Below are positions 15,801 through 23,168 of a stretch of DNA of 26,156 nt, one piece after another. The position numbers were made by a program, and so were the translations under genes. Position 1 is the first letter of the stretch. Every line of letters starts with the position of its first letter. Where the stretch lies: positions 1 through 26,156 of the forward strand of contig CAAFUK010000104.1 in NCBI GenBank assembly GCA_900766165.1, read 5' to 3'. A model generated the notes under the pieces. That model searched no databases, was not told the origin of the DNA, and worked only from the letters and a program-made list of their open reading frames with translations. Origin of the DNA: an uncultured Collinsella sp. (GTDB lineage: Bacteria; Actinomycetota; Coriobacteriia; Coriobacteriales; Coriobacteriaceae).

Positions 15801-16676
15801 TCAGCCAAAACGTCCCGTCAAATAATCCGCCGTACGCGGATCGGTCGGATTCTTGAAGAGTTGCGCGGTGGGCGCGTGTTCCACCAACTCACCCAGCAAG
15901 AAAAACGCGACCGAGTCGGAGATACGCGCCGCCTGCTGCATATTGTGCGTAACGACCACGAGCGTACAGGTCTCTTTGAGCTCGCAGGCCAGCTGCTCCA
16001 CCACCAGCGTCGACACAGGGTCGAGTGCCGAGGTCGGCTCGTCCATCAACAGAATGTCGGGCTGCACGGCAAGTGCGCGGGCGATGCACAGGCGCTGCTG
16101 TTGTCCACCCGAAAGACCCAGGCCCGACTCTTTGAGCTTGTCCTTGACCTCGTCCCACAGGGCAGCGCGACACAGGGAGTCCTCGACCAGCTCATCGAGC
16201 ACGGCGCGGTCGCGCACACCCATACCGCGAGGACCGTAGGCGACGTTGTCGTAGATGCTCATGGGAAACGGGTTGGGGCGCTGAAACACCATGCCCACGC
16301 GCTGGCGCAAACGGCAGATGTCGTAATCGCCCAGGATATCTTGACCATCGAGCGCAATCTTGCCCTCGATGCGGCAATCCTTGATGCCGTCGTTCATGCG
16401 GTTAAAGCAGCGCAGCAACGTAGACTTTCCGCAGCCCGAAGGCCCGATGAACGAGGTGATCTGCTTGTCGCGGATCTTGATATTCACGTCCTTGAGCGCA
16501 TGGTGGTCGCCATAGAACAGGTCGAGGCCCTCGACGTCGATGCGCGTCGGCGAGGCGGCAAGTTCCTCTGCCGTGGGGCGAGTCGCATCCCCAACCTCGC
16601 GCTCATGCGCGGCCTCGGCCTGCGCTTCCATGAGTTCTTCAAGCTCCGTGGGCTCCACAGCCGCAGCAGCCGTCAT
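15801..16676 (-). CDS. pstB: Phosphate ABC transporter ATP-binding protein PstB
   Basis: A 291-residue cytoplasmic ATPase that powers phosphate import through PstC-PstA. The family patterns are exact: Walker A GPSGCGKST (78-86), CFNRMND just after it, Q-loop FQRPNPFPMSIYDNVAYGPR, ABC signature LSGGQQQR (188-195), Walker B ILLMDEPTSALDP (208-220) and switch His244 (VVTHNMQQA). The N-terminus carries an extra acidic, Ala/Glu-rich stretch of about 45 residues absent from typical 250-residue PstB. The ATG at 16676 is chosen for its GGAGGTG site. Genes for PstS, PstC and PstA are not beside it, which is unusual; it is instead coupled to PhoB/PhoR-like genes. Confidence 0.96.
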   Translation of the reverse strand: MTAAAAVEPTELEELMEAQAEAAHEREVGDATRPTAEELAASPTRIDVEGLDLFYGDHHALKDVNIKIRDKQITSFIGPSGCGKSTLLRCFNRMNDGIKDCRIEGKIALDGQDILGDYDICRLRQRVGMVFQRPNPFPMSIYDNVAYGPRGMGVRDRAVLDELVEDSLCRAALWDEVKDKLKESGLGLSGGQQQRLCIARALAVQPDILLMDEPTSALDPVSTLVVEQLACELKETCTLVVVTHNMQQAARISDSVAFFLLGELVEHAPTAQLFKNPTDPRTADYLTGRFG

Positions 16677-16689
16677 ACCGCACACCTCC

Positions 16690-16718
16690 ATATCGATATC
16701 AATTCAGCAGTATCGATA
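16690..16718. promoter_or_regulatory. Twin TATCGATA palindromes upstream of pstB
   Basis: The perfect palindrome TATCGATA occurs at 16691-16698 (within a 10-base palindrome ATATCGATAT) and again at 16711-16718. Centres are 20 bases apart, about two helical turns, as expected for two dimers on one DNA face. A TTGACA hexamer lies upstream at 16753-16758 (minus strand) with TTACA ten bases before it, a possible PHO-box-like direct repeat. No clean -10 was found at standard spacing. Confidence 0.45.
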
Positions 16719-16779
16719 GTAGGAATCGCGGCTCATACGCACGTGAGCACATTGTCAAGTGTTTGTAAGGGCACGCTGG

Positions 16780-18018
16780 CTATGCGGCGGGCAGCTCGAT
16801 GGTGAATATCGTGTGTTCGGGCGTCGATTCACATGCAACGGTACCGCCGTGTGCCGCGATGATCTCCTTGGCAATAGCAAGGCCCAGGCCGGCACCACCG
16901 CGATTGGTCGCACGCGCCGCATCCAGGCGATAGAACTTCTCAAAGATCACCTTGAGCTTAGCCGCAGGGATAGGATCGCCCTGATTGATAAAGCGCACGC
17001 GCACGCCGCCATCGTCTTGGCGCCTGGCCTCAATCGTGATAGTCGAGCCCTCATAGCTATAGGCGACGGCGTTTTTCATGATGTTGTTAAACACGCGGGC
17101 CATCTTGTCGCCATCCACGAGCACCGTCAGGTCCTCGCGAATATCAACTTGGGCTTCCTTATGCTGCTCGTTGAGGATGGGATAGAACTCGTCAGCCACC
17201 TGAGCCAGCAGCAACCCCAGATCAACATAGCCGCGCGTGAGCACGATATCGTGGAAGTCAAAGCGCGTGATATCGAAGAACTCTTCGATGAGCGCATCGA
17301 GCCGGTGCGCCTTGTCGAGCGCCACGCCAGTAAAGTGCGCACGTTGCTCAACCGGCAGCTCAGGAGCCTCTTGCAGCAGCGAAAGATAGCCCACCACACT
17401 GGCAAGCGGGGTGCGTAGGTCATGTGCCAAGTACGTGACCAGATCGTCTTTGCGATGAGACTCGTCACGCAGAGCTTGCTGCACCTTGCGCTCACGGTCA
17501 CGCACGCGGTTAAGGGCGCCCTCGACCTCCAAGAAGTCGCCGTCGATGTTATCCCAGGTGTCGGGGTGATCGATCAGGCGATCTTGAATACGAGCGGCCA
17601 GCACACAATCGGCATGCTGCTCGCCCTGCTCGTAGCCCTGGTAGTACAGGGCGCGGCCACACAAGAACAGCACGCACGCGGCAAGCGCCAGCACAAAGCC
17701 AAGCATGTTGAATACAAAGCCGGCATCGAACAGCACCGGCCCTTCGATGCCGCCGAGCGCCATGGCGCCAATCGCCAACGTCATGGCCCACGCGGCGCCG
17801 CCAATCACCACGCAGCGGCACACGATCTCAAATCGATCGATCAGCAAAAAGCCGACAAGCAGCACCGCCAAGATTCCGACGATGTTGTCGATGCCAATCA
17901 GCAGCAGGCTCAGCAAAAAGAGCAGCACCGTTGCAAGCGCGCGATTGTCGACGACCGACCTCACGTATTCAAAGAGCCGATCGGGCACCTCGAACGCTTG
18001 CCTATCGTCTTTTGTCAT
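16780..18018 (-). CDS. Sensor histidine kinase, VanS-like
   Basis: A 412-residue membrane kinase with four hydrophobic helices near the N-terminus (about 28-44, 46-60, 69-90, 100-121) and almost no extracellular domain. The phosphoacceptor segment DDLVTYLAHDLRTPLASVVG (His199), continuing into GYLSLLQEAPELP, closely resembles VanS-family kinases. The ATPase domain has the N box NNIMKNAVAYS, the F box FEKFYRLD and the G2 box GGAGLGL; the usual DxGxGI box is replaced by INQGDPI, as in some VanS-type kinases. Its regulator lies 26 bases upstream. The VanS likeness is to the catalytic core; the sensor part differs, with four helices instead of two, so the signal may not be a glycopeptide. Confidence 0.88.
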   Translation of the reverse strand: MTKDDRQAFEVPDRLFEYVRSVVDNRALATVLLFLLSLLLIGIDNIVGILAVLLVGFLLIDRFEIVCRCVVIGGAAWAMTLAIGAMALGGIEGPVLFDAGFVFNMLGFVLALAACVLFLCGRALYYQGYEQGEQHADCVLAARIQDRLIDHPDTWDNIDGDFLEVEGALNRVRDRERKVQQALRDESHRKDDLVTYLAHDLRTPLASVVGYLSLLQEAPELPVEQRAHFTGVALDKAHRLDALIEEFFDITRFDFHDIVLTRGYVDLGLLLAQVADEFYPILNEQHKEAQVDIREDLTVLVDGDKMARVFNNIMKNAVAYSYEGSTITIEARRQDDGGVRVRFINQGDPIPAAKLKVIFEKFYRLDAARATNRGGAGLGLAIAKEIIAAHGGTVACESTPEHTIFTIELPAA

Positions 18019-18044
18019 ATCAAGATCCTCACAAGCGAAAAGCG

Positions 18045-18740
18045 TTATTCGATGATGTAGCCGACGCCCCAGACGTTTTTGATAAAGCGTGGCTTTTGTG
18101 CGTCGTCGCCGATCTTTTCACGCAAGTGGCGAATATGCACCATCACCGTATTGTTGGAGCCGGGCATAAAGTCCTCGTTCCACACCGCGCGGAACAGGTC
18201 CTCCACGGCCACCACGCTGCCGCGATGCTCGACCAGATACAGCAAGATTGAATACTCGGTGGGCGTGAGGCGAACCGGTGAACCGTCCACTGTCACGGAA
18301 CGAGCATCGCGGTTGATCTCCAAGCCGTCGAGCTGAATGGTCGGCGACTCAGCCGCCTGTGCACGGCTACCGTAGCTGGTGTAGCGGCGAAGCTGAGCGT
18401 GCACGCGCGCGACGAGCTCCAGCGGACGAAACGGCTTAACCACGTAATCGTCCGCGCCAAGCGAAAGGCCCTCGATCTTGTCTTGCTGGGCATCGCGCGC
18501 CGTCAGCATGATCACAGGATAGGTATGGCTGGAACGGATCGTACGCAGCAGCTCAAACCCATCGATATCGGGCAGCATGACATCCAGCAGCGCCAGATCG
18601 AACTCCTGCTCCAAGATTGCCTTGGCAGCATCGGCCCCGCTATAGGCAATCTGGACGTCAAAGCCTTCTTTTGTAAGGTAGATGCCCACTAGGTCGGCAA
18701 TGGCCTTCTCGTCATCAACTACCAGTATGCGCTCGTTCAT
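18045..18740 (-). CDS. VanR-like response regulator (OmpR family)
   Basis: A 231-residue transcription factor with receiver residues Asp9-Asp10, phosphoacceptor Asp53 (LALLDVMLPD), Thr80 and Lys102. Several blocks are characteristic of VanR-type regulators: VDDEKAIADLVGIYL, HTYPVIMLTARD, GADDYVVKPFRPLEL followed by ARVHAQLRRY, SNNTVMVHIRHLREKIG and the C-terminal VWGVGYIIE. The ATG at 18740 has AGGAG 7 bases upstream. No vanH, vanA or vanX gene is in the window, so there is no evidence of glycopeptide resistance; the adjacent divergent D-Ala-D-Ala carboxypeptidase is the most obvious candidate target. Confidence 0.9.
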   Translation of the reverse strand: MNERILVVDDEKAIADLVGIYLTKEGFDVQIAYSGADAAKAILEQEFDLALLDVMLPDIDGFELLRTIRSSHTYPVIMLTARDAQQDKIEGLSLGADDYVVKPFRPLELVARVHAQLRRYTSYGSRAQAAESPTIQLDGLEINRDARSVTVDGSPVRLTPTEYSILLYLVEHRGSVVAVEDLFRAVWNEDFMPGSNNTVMVHIRHLREKIGDDAQKPRFIKNVWGVGYIIE

Positions 18741-18799
18741 GCGTGCTCCTCTCGCGCTCCATTATGCCCGAGGGGGCGCCCGTCACACACAACAAGCGT

Positions 18800-18826
18800 G
18801 GGTGATTAAGTCGGCCTTAAGCACCC
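18800..18826. promoter_or_regulatory. Inverted repeat between the VanR-like gene and the carboxypeptidase gene
   Basis: GGGTGATTAAG (18800-18810) and CTTAAGCACCC (18816-18826) are reverse complements at 10 of 11 positions with a 5-base spacer. The site is 60 bases before the regulator start and about 110 before the carboxypeptidase start. A second perfect palindrome GCCCG-TT-CGGGC follows at 18831-18842. Symmetry and position suit a shared operator. Confidence 0.45.
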
Positions 18827-18937
18827 TTGTGCCCGTTCGGGCGCGGATGTGGGCCACGCACGCACGCGATGATCGCCGACGCCGGCAAACGATATACTCT
18901 AGTTTCAGAAGAGACCATCCCGTCGAAAGCGAAATCC

Positions 18938-20278
18938 GTGAAGTCCCTCACCTCTTTTGCAAAGCGCTCAGCCCAGCTTGCCGCCGGCTTTGTCTGCGCT
19001 ATCGCCCTTGCCGCTGGCGCGCCCACCGTCGCCGGCGCCCAAGTGCTCACGACCGACAATGTTTGCGGCAAAACCGCCGATGCGCGCGGCATCACGGCCG
19101 AAAACCTGCCCGATATCGATGCGACCAATGCCCTCGTCATGGGCAAAGACGGCACCGTCTACTATGGGCGCGGCGCCGATGAGCAGGTCAAGATTGCCTC
19201 GATCACCAAGGTCATGACCGCAATCCTAACCGTCGAGAATTGCAAGATGGACGAGAAGGTCACGGTGAGCAACGCCGCAGCCACCGTGGGTAATTCGACC
19301 GCCGGCTTGCTCGAAGGCGACGAGCTTACCGTGGAGCAGGCACTGCGCGGCCTGATGATTCCCTCGGGCAACGACGCCGCCATCGTGCTCGCCGAATATA
19401 TGGGCAAGAAGATCGACCCTAAGACCAAAGACGCCGAGGCAACCTTTGTGAAGGCCATGAACGAGCGCGCTAAGAAGCTCGGCTGCACCGGTACGCTTTT
19501 TGAAAACCCGCATGGTCTGGACTTTGATGAGTGGGCTGGCGATATGCACTCAACCGCACACGACGTAGCGCTGATGATGCAGGAGGCCATGAAAAACGAT
19601 ACGATCCGCGAGGTCGTAGCGAGCGAGGATTCCTGGATCGAGGTCACGGGCGCCGACGGCACCGACCATTCGCATTCCATGGACACGCATAACTATTTGC
19701 TGGGCCAAGATGGCAACATCGGTGGCAAGACCGGTACCACCGACGATGCGGGCTATTGCTTTGCGAGCGCCTACAACCGCGACGGCGACGAGATCTACAC
19801 CGTCGTTTTGAACTCCACCACCACCGACCAGCGCTTTACCGATACCGCCACCCTTGCCAACTGGTACTACGGCCACAAGGTGACGGTCGCAATCGCCAAC
19901 ACACAGGAAAAGACCGCCAACGGCAACCCGCTTATGGCGCGCATTGGCCAAACCGACTGGACGGATAAGACAATCGACGCCACACTCGCCGATCCCACGG
20001 CGCAAGCGACCGTGTTTTCCCTTGCCGGCAAGGTGACCGAAAAGGTTAGCTACGACGATCTTTCGGGCACGGTGCATGTGGGCGACAAGGTGGGCAGCGT
20101 TACGCTCAAGCAGGACGGCACCAAGATCGCCGTCATGGACCTGGTTGCCGACGAGGAAGGCGCAGGGCCGAATCCCATTGAATGGCTGCTCGTGAAGCTC
20201 GATCGCTTGGGCCGCCGCATCGACAACCGCCCACTTGCGGCAGAGAGCGAGACCGTAGCCAAGGCTCCTGAGATGTAG
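18938..20278 (+). CDS. Secreted serine-type D-Ala-D-Ala carboxypeptidase (DacA/PBP5 family)
   Basis: A 446-residue low-molecular-weight penicillin-binding protein that trims the terminal D-Ala from peptidoglycan stem peptides. The peptidase S11 motifs are in order: S-x-x-K as SITK (88-91, nucleophile Ser88), SGN (143-145) and KTG (264-266). The GTG at 18938 is preferred over longer in-frame starts because it begins a clean signal peptide: KSLTSFAKR, a hydrophobic core (about 12-30) and cleavage near VAGA|QV. A -10-like TATACT at about 18893-18898 would place the transcript start just before this codon. The C-terminal region resembles the PBP5 beta domain and ends with an amphipathic helix (NPIEWLLVKLDRLGRRI) suited to membrane association. 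Confidence 0.92.
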   Translation: MKSLTSFAKRSAQLAAGFVCAIALAAGAPTVAGAQVLTTDNVCGKTADARGITAENLPDIDATNALVMGKDGTVYYGRGADEQVKIASITKVMTAILTVENCKMDEKVTVSNAAATVGNSTAGLLEGDELTVEQALRGLMIPSGNDAAIVLAEYMGKKIDPKTKDAEATFVKAMNERAKKLGCTGTLFENPHGLDFDEWAGDMHSTAHDVALMMQEAMKNDTIREVVASEDSWIEVTGADGTDHSHSMDTHNYLLGQDGNIGGKTGTTDDAGYCFASAYNRDGDEIYTVVLNSTTTDQRFTDTATLANWYYGHKVTVAIANTQEKTANGNPLMARIGQTDWTDKTIDATLADPTAQATVFSLAGKVTEKVSYDDLSGTVHVGDKVGSVTLKQDGTKIAVMDLVADEEGAGPNPIEWLLVKLDRLGRRIDNRPLAAESETVAKAPEM

Positions 20279-20308
20279 GGCTGGGGGAACATTACATTTG
20301 AGATTGGA

Positions 20309-20334
20309 GAGGCGTCCAACGGGCGCCTCTTTTT
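20309..20334 (+). terminator. Intrinsic terminator of the carboxypeptidase gene
   Basis: GAGGCGTCC (20309-20317) pairs with GGGCGCCTC (20321-20329) with one G-U wobble and a 3-base loop, followed by five Ts. It lies 30 bases after the stop codon. Confidence 0.9.
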
Positions 20335-20438
20335 GAATACCTCTTAAACGGGATGCGTCAGAATCACCAAAGCGACATTGCTAGCCGTTTACCTTCGCTG
20401 TGTCTTTTCGGACCTTGAAAACGGGTCCACCGGGCATG

Positions 20439-21590
20439 CTAGTAGATCCTTTCGACCTCCTTGGTCAAGGCCCTGAAAAGATCCCCAGCTGAGGGGTCTG
20501 CCCCAGGACACAGCGATTGCCAGGCAACCGTTTCTCCGATGGTGCCCGCACTCGTCATAACAAGATCGTCGCTCCGCCTGCGAATGAAGACACTAACGGA
20601 GCGGCCATTATGGAACCCATGGATATCGACTTTATTTATGCGCCCATCAGCTAGATAACTAATCATGACATTGATGCTGTCACCATACTCCGGCAATTCG
20701 AAGCCGTGGGAATCCATCAATAGCTTCACGTCCTGATGGTAAATGCGGGCCTCGACGACATTCTTGGGCATCTTCCCCGTCTTTGTTGGAGAGCAAAAGC
20801 TGATGCTTGGCTCCTCTTCGCTCATGCCTCGGTCAAACCTAAGCATGCACGGGCATACCGACTCAATGGTTCGCAAGGCGTCCGCCGCGACCTTTTCCTC
20901 GGTAAACATCTCCACGTCGATGCCGTTTTCTTCCATATAGGCACGGTTTTTACGTTGAAGCTCTAGCCGAGCCGCAGCCTCCCCATCTCCACGCTGTTCC
21001 CAATTTCCGGAGTCGGCGACATTTCGATCGAATGTAGAATCAACGGAACATGGCGCTTGCTGTTGAGTCTGATCACTGTCGCCGAGACGCCTTAGCTCGG
21101 AGCGTCTCATCAGTAGTGTCACAATATCAAACAGCCAACCAAATCCAAAAAGGCCAAAGGTAAAGAGATATAGAAAGAAGCTACCCCACATCCGTGCATA
21201 CGCCCTATGAGCGCCCGACCACCCAAGAAGGAAGCATAGCAAAAGCGCCTTGTTTGCCCTGTCAACCGACGTAATCTCTCGAGTGAGAGATTTCTGTTCA
21301 GGCTTCGCCAAAGGTGTAATTTCATGCGATGAAACAGTAATTGAGGACGTCCTTGACGCCGAGCTCCGAGCGCCTGATTTAGCAACGGCGCGAGCGACAT
21401 CCCCAACTCCGACGGTCGTTCTGCTGTATACGGCATTGTAAGCAGCCTTCTTCGGATTTTTGATCCGCCCCATGCCCTTCTTACCATAGCCGGGGATTAT
21501 CGCCCGCTTTACCGCGCGCTTCGCTCTGCCGGTCGTTCTTGCCTTGAGTGATGTCTTTAGATTCGGCTTACGCAGCCCGACCTTTACCAT
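20439..21590 (-). CDS. TM2-domain membrane protein of unknown function
   Basis: A 383-residue protein with three parts. The N-terminus (1-60) is very basic and ordered around RKPNLKTSLKARTTG and PGYGKKGMGRIKNPKKAAYN. A TM2 domain follows (about 113-160): two membrane helices joined by a short turn, with the expected WSGAHRAYARMWGSF and GFGWLFDIVTLL. The C-terminal half (about 200-383) is soluble and unrecognised, with a Cys pair (VCPCM). The ATG at 21590 has GGAG 7 bases upstream; the longer frame to 21659 has no support. TM2 proteins are widespread, and few have an assigned role. It is alone in its unit, downstream of the tRNA-Ser terminator. Confidence 0.8.
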   Translation of the reverse strand: MVKVGLRKPNLKTSLKARTTGRAKRAVKRAIIPGYGKKGMGRIKNPKKAAYNAVYSRTTVGVGDVARAVAKSGARSSASRTSSITVSSHEITPLAKPEQKSLTREITSVDRANKALLLCFLLGWSGAHRAYARMWGSFFLYLFTFGLFGFGWLFDIVTLLMRRSELRRLGDSDQTQQQAPCSVDSTFDRNVADSGNWEQRGDGEAAARLELQRKNRAYMEENGIDVEMFTEEKVAADALRTIESVCPCMLRFDRGMSEEEPSISFCSPTKTGKMPKNVVEARIYHQDVKLLMDSHGFELPEYGDSINVMISYLADGRINKVDIHGFHNGRSVSVFIRRRSDDLVMTSAGTIGETVAWQSLCPGADPSAGDLFRALTKEVERIY

Positions 21591-21726
21591 ATTTCTACTC
21601 CATCCCCTCGGAACCCCACACCGGGGTGCACGAGCACGCCTGGGTCTCCCCGTTTTCAAGCGCCCCGTGTTTGCCTAATGTTCACGCCCTTTCGGACTCT
21701 AATCCCCAGCTGCCATTCTTGATAAT

Positions 21727-21752
21727 AAAAAAGGGCCCCAAATGGGACCCTT
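21727..21752 (-). terminator. Terminator of tRNA-Ser
   Basis: On the minus strand AAGGGTCCC and GGGGCCCTT (21752-21744 with 21739-21731) form a 9-bp stem with one G-U pair and a 4-base loop, followed by a run of Ts. It starts 15 bases after the tRNA 3' end. Confidence 0.9.
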
Positions 21753-21766
21753 CTTCAAAGTCATAC

Positions 21767-21857
21767 TGGCGGAGAGCTGGGGATTCGAACCCCAGATGCC
21801 CTTTTGGGGCATACTCGCTTAGCAGGCGAGCACCTTCGGCCTCTCGGTCAGCTCTCC
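21767..21857 (-). tRNA. tRNA-Ser (anticodon GCU)
   Basis: The full cloverleaf reads on the minus strand. The acceptor arm GGAGAGC/GCTCTCC ends in G plus an encoded CCA (21767-21769). The anticodon stem CTCGC/GCGAG holds the loop CTGCTAA with anticodon GCT. A long class II variable arm (TGCCC...GGGCA) is typical of serine tRNAs. The T-arm is CTGGGG-TTCGAAT-CCCCAG. It decodes AGC and AGU. It has its own promoter and terminator. Confidence 0.97.
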
Positions 21858-21871
21858 GTAACAGCCGTTCT

Positions 21872-21900
21872 ATAGTAACCAAACAGCCGAAGTTGGGCAA
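21872..21900 (-). promoter_or_regulatory. Promoter of tRNA-Ser
   Basis: On the minus strand TTGCCC (21895-21900) and TACTAT (21872-21877) are separated by exactly 17 bases, with the -10 about 14 bases before the first tRNA base. This is among the clearest sigma-70-type promoters in the window. Confidence 0.75.
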
Positions 21901-21963
21901 GGGGAATTTTGAGGCGTTTCCTCTTTTACCTCTCTTTTACCAGTAAACGTCTCAGTCAATCAT

Positions 21964-22016
21964 CTCAACCTGTAACATCTGCAGGCCGTAATCCCCTCCA
22001 GATGTTACAGGTTGAG
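21964..22016. repeat. Perfect 18-bp inverted repeat downstream of the AAA ATPase gene
   Basis: CTCAACCTGTAACATCTG (21964-21981) and its exact complement (21999-22016) flank a 17-base spacer. There is no T-run on the minus strand after it. It lies 50 bases after the ATPase stop codon, between that gene and the tRNA-Ser promoter. It could be a terminator without U-tract, a protein-binding site, or a repeat element. Confidence 0.7.
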
Positions 22017-22066
22017 ACAAAGATACAAGGACGGCCCCAGCGACAGCGCGGACAGCCCATTCTTTA

Positions 22067-23149
22067 TTAGTCCTCTCGAACGGTCTCCAACAGATAATCG
22101 CGCATGTACGGAATTGCAAACGAAACACAGCCATAGCCCGCGGGCTCAATCAACCCCGCATCGATCAGACGCTTGCGATATGACCCAACTTTGTTCGCCG
22201 ACAAACCCATCTTCTTGGCGATATCGCCGTTGGCGATATCGACGCCCTCGCATTGAGCCATCGCCGCGAGATACTGAAACTGCCGTTCCGACACCCTGCG
22301 CAGCGCTGGGGCAATCACCATAGCATTAAAGCTATCAAGAGCCGCCTGGATACCCTTACGAGCCGCCTCTTCGCTCACGCTCTCCGCCCCACTGCGCGCA
22401 GCAACCTGCCAAGCGTAATATCCGACCAGCTGGACCATAAAGGGATAGCCTGCCGAAGCTTTTGTTAATAGCTCAGCGGCACCTTTGTCGAGCTCCTTGC
22501 CCGCTCGTCTCATCGTATCCTCAAACGATCCGCCAACTTCAAAATCGGAAAGCCGAGTAAGTTCAACATGTTTGGCTCGCTGAAGGAACGTCAACGTATC
22601 ATCCACCACCACGCCATCTACCGATGTCGGCAGCCCGGCGAAAGCGAAAGCGACATTCGCTCCTTGGCGGATCAAGAGCTGCATCTCATTGCCTAGCTCG
22701 CGCATTTCCTCAGTTGAGGCATCCTGGATCTCGTCGAGCGTAATGAGCAGACCACCGCGCTTCGCAGCATCGTACATCGCCTCGCCCAGATGAGAGGCCG
22801 ACTTCGACATCTCCATGGAGCCAAGGCTGACCCCTAAAATCGATGGGGAAATCGAGATTGATTCAAGACGAACGTTTCGCTGCAGAGCCTCGAGGATTCT
22901 ATTGCAAAAACCAGCATTGGAGGCAACGTCAACGACCTCGAATCCTTTTTTGCGTGCAAGGTCACCCAATGCATTAAGGAGCACCGTTTTACCTGTGCCT
23001 CGGACGCCCGAGATGCGCATGAGTCGATCGGGGGCACCAGGACCATTCTCAAGAGCCTCGGCAAAGTCATCCAAAACAGTGTCCCGTCCGATAAGCTCAG
23101 GCGGATTCATGCCCGCCGTTGGCTTAAAGGGGTTAACAGCTTTCGTCAT
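22067..23149 (-). CDS. AAA-type ATPase with C-terminal winged helix (ORC/Cdc6-like architecture)
   Basis: A 360-residue P-loop ATPase. The segment ELIGRDTVLDDF (18-29) matches the Box II-like start of AAA_16-type modules. Walker A is SGVRGTGKT (47-55), Walker B LLITLDE (134-140) and the sensor 1 strand AFAFAGLP (167-174). The C-terminus (about 285-350) is a winged helix-turn-helix (LSANKVGSYRKRLIDAGLIEP), so the protein probably binds DNA. The ATG at 23149 has GAGGAGGG 4 bases upstream. The gene stands alone, directly after a six-unit phased repeat array (23169-23221), which may be its own binding site. Function is unknown; relatives occur as lone genes, in mobile elements and in stress or defence contexts. 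Confidence 0.82.
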   Translation of the reverse strand: MTKAVNPFKPTAGMNPPELIGRDTVLDDFAEALENGPGAPDRLMRISGVRGTGKTVLLNALGDLARKKGFEVVDVASNAGFCNRILEALQRNVRLESISISPSILGVSLGSMEMSKSASHLGEAMYDAAKRGGLLITLDEIQDASTEEMRELGNEMQLLIRQGANVAFAFAGLPTSVDGVVVDDTLTFLQRAKHVELTRLSDFEVGGSFEDTMRRAGKELDKGAAELLTKASAGYPFMVQLVGYYAWQVAARSGAESVSEEAARKGIQAALDSFNAMVIAPALRRVSERQFQYLAAMAQCEGVDIANGDIAKKMGLSANKVGSYRKRLIDAGLIEPAGYGCVSFAIPYMRDYLLETVRED

Positions 23150-23168
23150 TCTGCCCTCCTCTGCTAGT

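Noticed and set aside
14324..15856. 510-codon plus-strand frame across the PhoB/PhoR-like genes
   Set aside because: Arg/His/Gln-rich antisense translation covering three genuine genes; no family features.
15795..16805. 336-codon plus-strand frame opposite pstB
   Set aside because: Shadow of pstB, whose ABC motifs are exact.
16780..18740. Glycopeptide resistance cluster
   Set aside because: Only regulator-like genes are present; there is no ligase, dehydrogenase or dipeptidase gene in the window.
18827..18937. Longer N-terminus for the carboxypeptidase
   Set aside because: The additional codons precede the signal peptide, lack a ribosome site and overlap the likely -10 box; the GTG at 18938 gives a normal secreted protein.
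20410..20432. GGACC/GGTCC hairpin after the TM2 gene as its terminator
   Set aside because: Only a 5-bp stem with a long loop and no T-run on the minus strand; too weak to call.
21591..21659. Upstream extension of the TM2 protein to 21659
   Set aside because: The ATG at 21590 has a good ribosome site; the extension is Arg/Pro-rich and lies in hairpin-containing non-coding sequence.
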